NCBI GenBank assembly: GCA_020851615.1
Contig: JADZCL010000243.1
Coordinates: 1 to 6,779, forward strand
Direction: 5' to 3'
DNA length: 6,779 bases
Source of the DNA: Rubrivivax sp.
GTDB lineage: Bacteria; Pseudomonadota; Gammaproteobacteria; Burkholderiales; Burkholderiaceae_C
The position numbers and the translations under genes are program-made. This document shows positions 1-5,114 of this stretch, piece after piece. Under the pieces are notes generated by a model. The model was not told the DNA's origin. It searched no databases and saw only the letters and a program-made list of their open reading frames with translations. Each line of letters begins with the position of its first letter. The stretch's first letter is position 1.

Positions 1-132
1 GAGCTGGTGCAGGCCATCGAGCACGAGTCGGTGATCGACGTGCGGGAGAAGGCCGAGCGGCTGCTGCTGGCACCGGCCGAAGTCAACCGGGCGCTGCTGA
101 CGGCGCTGGCCACCGCGGCGCAGCTCGAATGA
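1..132 (+). CDS. C-terminal end of an unrecognised protein (5' end outside window)
   Basis: An open frame runs from the first base to a TGA at 130-132 and gives 43 residues. It begins ELVQAIEHESVIDVREKAER and ends in a likely helical tail, LLTALATAAQLE. It has coding-type composition and runs in the same direction as the kinase gene, whose ATG lies 13 bp after this stop. That spacing suggests one operon with the kinase-regulator pair. The fragment is too short and too low in sequence signature to assign a family. The helical character would fit the tail of a signalling or metal-dependent phosphohydrolase-like domain, but I do not claim this. Confidence is in its being a gene end, not in any function. 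Confidence 0.6.
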   Translation, partial: ELVQAIEHESVIDVREKAERLLLAPAEVNRALLTALATAAQLE

Positions 133-145
133 CGGCCATGCGGTG

Positions 146-3100
146 ATGTCTGCGTCGTCCCTCGTCGCCGCCCCGGTTCCGGCTGCGCTGCTGGACGAAC
201 TCGACGATCCCTTGCTCTGGTTCGACGCGAAGGCAGGCGCTGCGCGGCTGGTCGGAGCGAATGCGGCAGCGCGGCGGTTCCTGCAGCTGGAGCCCGGGCA
301 GACGCTTGCGACAGCGCTGGCGCCGCTGGGCCGGCCGTTGCTGGAGTGGCTCGCGCAGCAGGACCAGGCGCGCACCGAGGTGCTGCTCGACGCCGGCGAC
401 GCCGGCACCCTGCATGCCCGGCAGTGGGGCAGTGATGGCCTGCGCGTGCTGCGCCTGCATTGGCTGGCCGCACCGCCGGACATGCGGGTCAAGGCCGCGG
501 ATGCAGACCCCGCCCCCGGGGCCGCCCAGGCGGAGCTGCTGCGCATGCTGTGGGCGTCGCCCTTCCCGGCGCTGCTGCACGACGCAGCACACCGCATCGT
601 CGATGTCAACGACGCCTTCGCCGCCTTCAGCGGCCACGCGCGCCAGGCGCTGCTGGGTCACGACGTGGCCGAGCTCTGCCCGCCCGAAGAGCAGGAGCTC
701 TTCGTCGCGGCGCGGCGCGCGCTGGGTGAGCACCCGCTGGCGCACAGTGTGGCCACGCTGCCCGAACGGCGCTTGTTGCATGCCGAGGGCGCCGAGCGCT
801 GGTGCCGCGCGGCGCTCTACCCGGTGCCAACGCCGCAAGGGCGACTGCGGCTGGAGCTGCTGCAGGACAGCACCGCCGAACACGTCGCGCGGGCGCATGC
901 CGAGCGCTCGCTCAACGAGCTGGCCCAGTGGTTCGACCTCAGTCCCATGGGCATGCTGGTGTTCGATCACGGTGGCCTGATCGTGCGCTCCAACCCGGCC
1001 TTCGAGCGCCTGGTGGCGCGTGTGCCGGTGCTGCTGGCCGAGGCCGACGCCGATCTGCAGGCCTTGCTGGGCTGGCAGGGCGATGCGCCACAGGCCCAAC
1101 TCGCACCCGGTGCCACGCCGCTGGAGCGCCAGGCCTTGATCAAGCTGCCTGACGGGCGGCTGCGCCGCCTGGGGGCGCGCCTGTCGAGCTTTGCCACGCG
1201 CGGCGGCGAGCGGCGCTACATGGCCGTCGTCGAGGACCGCAGTGCCGAGGAAGAGCGCGACCTGGCGCAGCTCGAGATGGGCGCGCTGATGCACACCGCC
1301 AGCGTCGGCGTGGCCACCTACGACCCGGCGCGCGGCTGGCTGGCGCCCTTGCGCAAGGGCAACGGCGACAGCGCGCAGGGGGGCGGCGGACTGCTGGGCA
1401 TCAACCGGGAACTGGTCGAGCCCGCGTCGCTGGCCGAGTACGAGCGCCTGCAGCATGCGCTGCGGCACGGCGAGCGCGCGGAGGTGCGGTTTGCGGTTCG
1501 CCATCCCGAGCTCGGGCGGCGCTGGCTGCTGACGCGAGTGGAGCCCGGTGCCCTGGGCGGCGATCGGCCGACGACGTCGGTGGTGACGCTGGACGTGACC
1601 GATCAGGAGCAGGCGCAGCGGCGCAACGAGCAGTTGCTGCGCGAGCTCTCGACCATCCTGGACAGCTCGACGGCGGGCATCGCCTACCTGCGCGGGGATC
1701 TGCTGGTGCGCTGCAACCATCGGTTCGAGCGCATGCTGGGCCAGCTGGCCGGCTCGGCAGCCGGGGCCAGCTTCGAAGGCCTGTTCGCCGCCTTGCCGCT
1801 GGCGCGCAGCGTGGTGCGGCGTGCCGCGGCCGCGCTGGCCGCCGGTGAGGCCTTCGAGGCGGAACTGCCGCTTGGCGACGGCGAGCGCGGGGCGCTGTGG
1901 TACTCGCTCTCGCTGCGCGGGGCCGACGAGGCGCAGGACGCACCCGAGGCGGTGGCCGTGCTGACCGACATCTCGCGCCTGAAGGCGCAGCAGCTCGAGC
2001 TCGAGCGGCTGCTGCGCGAGCGCGAGCTGATGTTCAGTCTCTCCGACGTGGGCATCGTCTACCTGCGCGGGCGGCGCATCGAGCGCGCCAACCAGGCCAT
2101 GGCGACGCTCACCGGCTATGTCGCCTCGGAATTGACGGCACTCGACGGCGCCGAGCTGCACGTCGATGCGCGCACCTGCGTCGAGTTCGAGGCGGCGCTG
2201 GCGCAGGCGATCCGCCAGCACGGCCGCTTTGCCGCCGAGCAGCCGCTGCGCCGGCGCGACGGCAGTCTGCTGTGGGTGCAGGTCGCGGCGCGGCCGGTCG
2301 ATCCCGATGACCCGCGTGCCGGCGTCATCTGCTCGTTCGTCGATATCGACGAGCGCTATCGCGCCCGCCAGACGCTGGCGGGGCAGGCGGCGCGCACGCG
2401 GGCGCTGCTGGATTCGGTGCTGGTGGGCATCGTCACCGTCGGCGAGAGCGGGATCGAGTGGATGAACCGCTCCGCGCGGCGCATGTTCGGCGGCGAACTG
2501 GCCGACTTCGTCGGCGAGTCGATGAGCATCGTCGCCACGCCCGAGGCGGATCACCCGCTGCGCCAGGTGGCCGCGTTCGCCGCCCTCGGCGAAGGCCAGT
2601 CGGAGACCTTCGAATGCCGTCTGCGGGCCCGTGACGGCCGCGAGTTCTGGGTCGTCGGCAACGCCGTCGTCACCGGGCGTGGCAGCGAGGACCAGCGGCA
2701 ACTGACCTTCGCGCTGCTGGACATCGAGCGCCGCCGCCAGGCCGAGATCAGCATCGCGCAGGCGCAGGCGTCGCTGCAGCGCATGATCGAGACGGCGCCG
2801 CTGGCGATCGCGCTCCTTGACGCGCGCTCGCAGCGCGTGCTGCAGCTCAACCAGATGGCGGCAACCTTCTTCGGCCAACCGGCGCTGCGCCTGGTCGGGC
2901 GCACGCCGGCGGAGTCGCTGCCGCAGGCCAAGGCGATGGCAATCACTGCCTGGCTCACGCGCGGCAGCGGCGAGGAGCGTGCGCAGCAGTACGAGTGGCG
3001 TGAGGAGGGGCTGCATGAGGGGGGTGCCGGGGGCGAGGGCGAGCCGGCCAGCGCCCGCGTGTGGGACGTGCGCGTGATCGGCATCGATCCGGGTGGCGAA

Positions 3101-3841
3101 GCCGAGCCGCAGCTCCTGCTCGTGGCCAGCGACGTGTCGGTGCAGCGTGAAGCCGAAAAGGCGCGCCTGCAGGCCGCCATCGCCCAGCGCGAAGTGCTGG
3201 TGCGCGAGGTGCACCACCGCATCAAGAACAACCTGCAAGGCGTGGCCGGCCTGTTGCAGCAGCATGCAGTCCGCCATCCCGAGGTCGGGTCGATGCTGAC
3301 CGAGGCGGTCGGGCAGGTGCAGGCGATCGCGCAGGTCTACGGCCTGCAGGTCGGAGCCGGCGGGCCGCTGCGGGTTTCGCACGTGGTGCAGGCCATCGCC
3401 GCGTCGGTGCAGCGTACCTTCGGGCGCACGATCCACGTGTCGGCCAGCCCGCAGGTCGAGCATTGGCTGTTGCCCGAGGCAGACTCGATCCCGATCGCGC
3501 TCACGCTCAACGAGCTCTTCACCAACGCGATCAAGCATGGGCAGGGCGAAGGCGTGCGCTGCGAAGTGGTCATTGACGGCGAGTGCGTGCGGGTGTGCAT
3601 TGCCAATCGCGGTCACCTGCCGTCGGGCTTCGACCTCGCCCGCTTCCCGAGCGGGCTCTCGGGCCTGGGCCTGGCACGTGCGCTGCTGCCTCGGCGCAGT
3701 GCAGGGCTTGGCCTGCAGCAGGAAGGCGAGGAGGTCGTGGCCCGCGTGGAGCTGCGACCACCCAGCGTCAAGCGCGACGCCGGGCTGCCGGTGGCGGACA
3801 TGCTGCTGGATGCCGCCGTGCCGCTGCATGCCGCACAATGA
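146..3841 (+). CDS. Multi-PAS sensor histidine kinase, HisKA_2 type (about 8 PAS-like modules)
   Basis: A soluble 1231-residue sensor kinase, presumably cytoplasmic because no signal peptide or membrane segment is visible. It would autophosphorylate on His and pass the phosphate to the regulator encoded next. PAS-like modules sit at about residues 15-110 (degenerate), 130-250, 262-370, 380-490, 501-612, 628-738, 753-862 and 877-1000. Most start with an (S/T)xxGI/AP-type strand and an N-x-x-F/A-type helix, and end in a D(I/V)(T/S/D) strand followed by a charged linker helix. The kinase core follows: H-box EVHHRIKNNLQ with likely phospho-His H1024, N-box LNELFTNAIKHG (N1122, N1127), a G1-like box ANRG at 1153-1156 with Asn where Asp is usual, and G2 SGLGLARALLP from 1172. 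I chose ATG 146; GTG 143 directly before it is an alternative. Neither has a good Shine-Dalgarno, so coupling to the upstream gene is likely. The HisKA_2 assignment is firm; the ligands of the PAS modules are unknown. Confidence 0.93.
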   Translation: MSASSLVAAPVPAALLDELDDPLLWFDAKAGAARLVGANAAARRFLQLEPGQTLATALAPLGRPLLEWLAQQDQARTEVLLDAGDAGTLHARQWGSDGLRVLRLHWLAAPPDMRVKAADADPAPGAAQAELLRMLWASPFPALLHDAAHRIVDVNDAFAAFSGHARQALLGHDVAELCPPEEQELFVAARRALGEHPLAHSVATLPERRLLHAEGAERWCRAALYPVPTPQGRLRLELLQDSTAEHVARAHAERSLNELAQWFDLSPMGMLVFDHGGLIVRSNPAFERLVARVPVLLAEADADLQALLGWQGDAPQAQLAPGATPLERQALIKLPDGRLRRLGARLSSFATRGGERRYMAVVEDRSAEEERDLAQLEMGALMHTASVGVATYDPARGWLAPLRKGNGDSAQGGGGLLGINRELVEPASLAEYERLQHALRHGERAEVRFAVRHPELGRRWLLTRVEPGALGGDRPTTSVVTLDVTDQEQAQRRNEQLLRELSTILDSSTAGIAYLRGDLLVRCNHRFERMLGQLAGSAAGASFEGLFAALPLARSVVRRAAAALAAGEAFEAELPLGDGERGALWYSLSLRGADEAQDAPEAVAVLTDISRLKAQQLELERLLRERELMFSLSDVGIVYLRGRRIERANQAMATLTGYVASELTALDGAELHVDARTCVEFEAALAQAIRQHGRFAAEQPLRRRDGSLLWVQVAARPVDPDDPRAGVICSFVDIDERYRARQTLAGQAARTRALLDSVLVGIVTVGESGIEWMNRSARRMFGGELADFVGESMSIVATPEADHPLRQVAAFAALGEGQSETFECRLRARDGREFWVVGNAVVTGRGSEDQRQLTFALLDIERRRQAEISIAQAQASLQRMIETAPLAIALLDARSQRVLQLNQMAATFFGQPALRLVGRTPAESLPQAKAMAITAWLTRGSGEERAQQYEWREEGLHEGGAGGEGEPASARVWDVRVIGIDPGGEAEPQLLLVASDVSVQREAEKARLQAAIAQREVLVREVHHRIKNNLQGVAGLLQQHAVRHPEVGSMLTEAVGQVQAIAQVYGLQVGAGGPLRVSHVVQAIAASVQRTFGRTIHVSASPQVEHWLLPEADSIPIALTLNELFTNAIKHGQGEGVRCEVVIDGECVRVCIANRGHLPSGFDLARFPSGLSGLGLARALLPRRSAGLGLQQEGEEVVARVELRPPSVKRDAGLPVADMLLDAAVPLHAAQ
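3007..3039 (+). other. G-tract cluster with G-quadruplex potential inside the kinase gene
   Basis: Four G-runs lie on the coding strand at 3007-3010 (4 G), 3019-3024 (6 G), 3029-3033 (5 G) and 3037-3039 (3 G), with spacers of 8, 4 and 3 bases. This fits a loose G-quadruplex pattern in the non-template strand or mRNA. It encodes a Gly/Glu-rich stretch at about residues 955-966, probably a loop insertion in the last PAS module. The arrangement is visible directly; quadruplex formation is inferred, and some G-runs are expected by chance at this GC content. Confidence 0.3.
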
Positions 3842-3870
3842 ACGCCATGCGAAGCAGGCGCAAGGCATGA
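3838..3870 (+). CDS. Possible ten-codon bridging ORF between kinase and regulator
   Basis: The ORF encodes MNAMRSRRKA. Its ATG (3838-3840) overlaps the kinase stop TGA (3839-3841) as ATGA, and its own TGA (3868-3870) overlaps the regulator's ATG (3867-3869), again as ATGA. A ribosome finishing the kinase could re-initiate here, translate ten codons, and re-initiate on the regulator. This would explain how the regulator is translated 25 nt after the kinase stop with only a weak ribosome-binding site. The peptide itself is very basic (4 Arg/Lys in the last five residues) but shows no recognisable function. It may equally be a chance ORF in a short intergenic gap. Confidence 0.25.
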   Translation: MNAMRSRRKA

Positions 3871-4532
3871 ACGAGGGGACGGTGCAACCACCGCCGGCTG
3901 CCAGCGGCGTGCCGGGGCCGCGCGGCAAGGCTCGCATCCTGGTGCTGGACGACGACCGTCTCGTCCTGGCCACCGTCGTGCACGGGCTGGCGCAGGCCGG
4001 CTACGAGGTCATCGACGCCGACAACGGCGATGACGCCATCCTGCTGGCGCGCGAGCATCGGCCCGAGCTGGCCCTGCTGGACATCCGCATGGAGGGCAAG
4101 ACCGGCTTCGATGTTGCCGAGTACCTGCGCGACGTCTGCCGCATCCCCTTCATGTTCCTCTCGGCCTTCTCCGACGAGGCGACGACGGCCAAGGTCGCCG
4201 AACTCGGCGCCGTGGCCTACCTGGTCAAGCCCTTGGACGTCGGCAAGATCGTGCCGACCGTCGACGCCGTGCTGGCGCAGTTGCGCGCCAGCGCGCCACG
4301 TGCGCCCGCCCCGCCCGAGCCCGGCCCCGCGGCCCCGCAGGCGGCACCCGCCTTGCCGGCCGACCTGGCGGCGATGGCGGTGGGGATCGTGATGCACCGC
4401 TACTCGCTGCCGCGCGAGCACGCCTGGCAGCGCCTGCAGCGCATGGCCAGGGAGCAGGGGCTGAGCGCGGAGCAGCAGGCGCTGCGCCTGGTGCAGGCGG
4501 TCGAGGAGCTGGCACGCAGCGCGCTCGATTGA
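3867..4532 (+). CDS. Response regulator with ANTAR RNA-binding output domain (AmiR/NasT/EutV-like)
   Basis: This 221-residue protein is a two-component regulator expected to act as a transcription antiterminator. The receiver domain (about residues 22-140) has the acidic pair D28/D29 in VLDDD, the phospho-acceptor D72 in LLDIRM, the switch residue S99 in FLSAFSDEA, and K121 in YLVKPLD. A Pro/Ala-rich linker (about 141-163) leads to an ANTAR domain (about 165-218) recognisable from AVGIVMHRYSLPREHAWQRL and the following ARE...A helices. ANTAR domains of known relatives bind tandem RNA stem-loops and prevent terminator formation. The gene follows a HisKA_2 kinase, the usual partner type for such regulators (as in EutW-EutV). 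The start at 3867 is chosen because the receiver begins about 20 residues later; the frame is open far upstream inside the kinase gene but is only a shadow there. The ribosome-binding site is weak (AGCAGG at 3853-3858), consistent with translational coupling. The RNA target is not known from the sequence. Confidence 0.92.
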   Translation: MNEGTVQPPPAASGVPGPRGKARILVLDDDRLVLATVVHGLAQAGYEVIDADNGDDAILLAREHRPELALLDIRMEGKTGFDVAEYLRDVCRIPFMFLSAFSDEATTAKVAELGAVAYLVKPLDVGKIVPTVDAVLAQLRASAPRAPAPPEPGPAAPQAAPALPADLAAMAVGIVMHRYSLPREHAWQRLQRMAREQGLSAEQQALRLVQAVEELARSALD

Positions 4533-4544
4533 GCAGGCGCTGCG
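4515..4544 (+). promoter_or_regulatory. Hairpin A spanning the regulator stop codon (competes with hairpin B)
   Basis: Bases 4515-4522 pair perfectly with 4537-4544 (8 bp), and 4523-4526 pair with 4531-4534 (4 bp). The loop is GATT and there is a two-base bulge (AG, 4535-4536). The TGA stop of the regulator (4530-4532) lies in the loop and top stem, so a ribosome terminating there would prevent folding. Bases 4533-4544 are also used by the larger hairpin downstream, so the two cannot coexist. The pairing is read directly; a regulatory role is inferred. Confidence 0.4.
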
Positions 4545-4585
4545 GCAGGCACGCCCACGCTGGGGCGTCTGGCCGTGGCGCCTGC
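4533..4585 (+). promoter_or_regulatory. Long 22-bp hairpin (B) between regulator and bacterioferritin genes
   Basis: This 53-nt inverted repeat starts at the base after the regulator stop codon. Stem segments are 4533-4540 with 4578-4585 (8 bp, perfect), 4541-4545 with 4573-4577 (5 bp including two G-U pairs), 4546-4548 with 4569-4571 (3 bp), and 4551-4556 with 4563-4568 (6 bp). The loop is the hexamer ACGCTG, with bulges of one (4572) and two (4549-4550) bases. No T-run follows, so it is not a textbook intrinsic terminator. It could serve as a weak or factor-assisted terminator, an mRNA 3'-end stabiliser, or part of an attenuator for bfr. The six-base loop starts with A, as ANTAR target loops do, but lacks G at loop position 4. 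Confidence 0.5.
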
Positions 4586-4586
4586 G

Positions 4587-4592
4587 TATGAT
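4587..4592 (+). promoter_or_regulatory. Candidate -10 element for the bacterioferritin gene
   Basis: TATGAT differs from the sigma-70 -10 consensus at one position and lies 37 bp before the bfr start codon, in an otherwise very GC-rich gap. No convincing -35 hexamer exists 16-18 bp upstream, where the hairpin arm lies, so this is only a possible weak or activator-dependent promoter. If it is used, transcripts would start near 4599 and exclude both hairpins. Confidence 0.25.
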
Positions 4593-4617
4593 CGGGCGAG
4601 GGCGCGCAGGGCGTGCA

Positions 4618-4622
4618 AGGAG
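4618..4622 (+). promoter_or_regulatory. Ribosome-binding site deciding the bfr start
   Basis: AGGAG within AAGGAGTG ends seven bases before the ATG at 4630. It is the best Shine-Dalgarno sequence before any complete gene in the window and supports ATG 4630 over the in-frame ATG at 4588. Confidence 0.75.
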
Positions 4623-4629
4623 TGATTCG

Positions 4630-5097
4630 ATGCAGGGCGATCCCAAGGTCGTGGCGGGCTTGAACGAGTACCTGTCGTTCGAGCTGACCGGGCACAGGCA
4701 ATACCTGATCCATGCCGCGATGTGCCGGCACTGGGGCTTTGCGCGGCTGGCAGGCATCCAGGATGCCTACAGTGCGGAGGAGACCCAGCACGCCGCGCGC
4801 ATTGCCACCCGCATCCTGATGCTGGATGGGACGATCGCGCCGCGCGAATTGGGTGCCATCGGCGGGGCGGCGACCGTGCCCGACCAGCTTGCCCGTGACC
4901 GGGGCCTGGTCGGTGGGGCCATCGTGCACCTGCGGGCGGCGATCGGCGACTGCGAGCAAGGGCGGGACTTCGTCAGCCGTGACCTGCTGCGCGAGATGCT
5001 CGACGACGAGGAGCGCCACCTGCATTGGCTGGACACCGAACTCGGCCTGGTCCAGCGGCTGGGCCTGCAGAACTATCTGCAGTCACAGACCGGCTGA
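4630..5097 (+). CDS. bfr: Bacterioferritin-family protein lacking the haem Met and one ferroxidase Glu
   Basis: The 155-residue protein aligns without gaps to E. coli bacterioferritin as I recall it over the core, and has the usual family length. Shared landmarks are the N-terminal M-x-GDxKV, E18, Y25, E51, H54, the VSRDLL stretch near 115-120, DDEExH with E127 and H130, W133, and the C-terminal GLQNYLQSQ. Canonical Bfr forms a 24-subunit iron-storage cage with a di-iron ferroxidase site (E18, E51, H54, E94, E127, H130) and haem bound by M52 at subunit interfaces. Here residue 52 is Thr (ACC, 4783-4785) and residue 94 is Val (GTC, 4909-4911). The inner-surface iron site residue H46 is Ala, while position 50 is Glu. 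It may therefore be a non-haem, ferroxidase-weakened subunit that co-assembles with a canonical Bfr encoded elsewhere; that is inference. The start is set by a strong ribosome-binding site and homology. It lies 97 bp after the regulator gene and converges on a diguanylate cyclase gene. Confidence 0.92.
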   Translation: MQGDPKVVAGLNEYLSFELTGHRQYLIHAAMCRHWGFARLAGIQDAYSAEETQHAARIATRILMLDGTIAPRELGAIGGAATVPDQLARDRGLVGGAIVHLRAAIGDCEQGRDFVSRDLLREMLDDEERHLHWLDTELGLVQRLGLQNYLQSQTG

Positions 5098-5114
5098 GCG
5101 CACGCTGGCGTCAG
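5094..5114. terminator. Small hairpin between convergent genes, possible weak bidirectional terminator
   Basis: Bases 5094-5097 pair with 5111-5114, and 5099-5101 pair with 5108-5110, with one bulged base (5098) and the hexaloop ACGCTG. The structure covers the stop codons of both convergent genes, a common place for a shared terminator. It has only seven base pairs and no T-tract on either strand, so the terminator role is weakly supported. Confidence 0.25.

Noticed and set aside
1987..2015. Palindromic stretch (CTCGAGCTCGAG at 1994-2005 and an 8-bp inverted repeat around it)
   Set aside because: It falls in the linker helix between PAS modules five and six, where repeated Leu/Glu/Gln/Arg codons of a coiled coil (QQLELERLL) produce such symmetry. 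The inner and outer repeats are not concentric, so it does not look like a binding site.
3537..3866. Upstream extension of the response regulator frame into the kinase gene
   Set aside because: The extra 110 residues are a frame-shadow of the kinase core (Arg/Cys/Ser-rich, no domain). The receiver domain begins normally about 20 residues after ATG 3867.
83..3973. A 1296-codon open frame on the - strand opposite the kinase gene
   Set aside because: Its codons are in exact register with the sense codons, so it can only be interrupted where the kinase uses TTA, CTA or TCA, codons avoided in GC-rich genes. Its Arg/Gln/Ala/His-rich translation has no domain pattern, while the sense strand has clear PAS and kinase motifs.
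4533..4585. Hairpin B as a verified ANTAR target or a standard Rho-independent terminator
   Set aside because: The loop is six bases and starts with A, but position 4 is C rather than the conserved G, no second matching hairpin is adjacent, and no T-run follows the stem. Kept only as an unassigned regulatory-type structure.
4588..4629. N-terminal extension of bfr from ATG 4588
   Set aside because: The 14 extra residues are Arg/Gly-rich and unlike any bacterioferritin N-terminus. The strong ribosome-binding site and the conserved M-x-GDxKV start point to ATG 4630, and 4588 falls inside the candidate -10 element.
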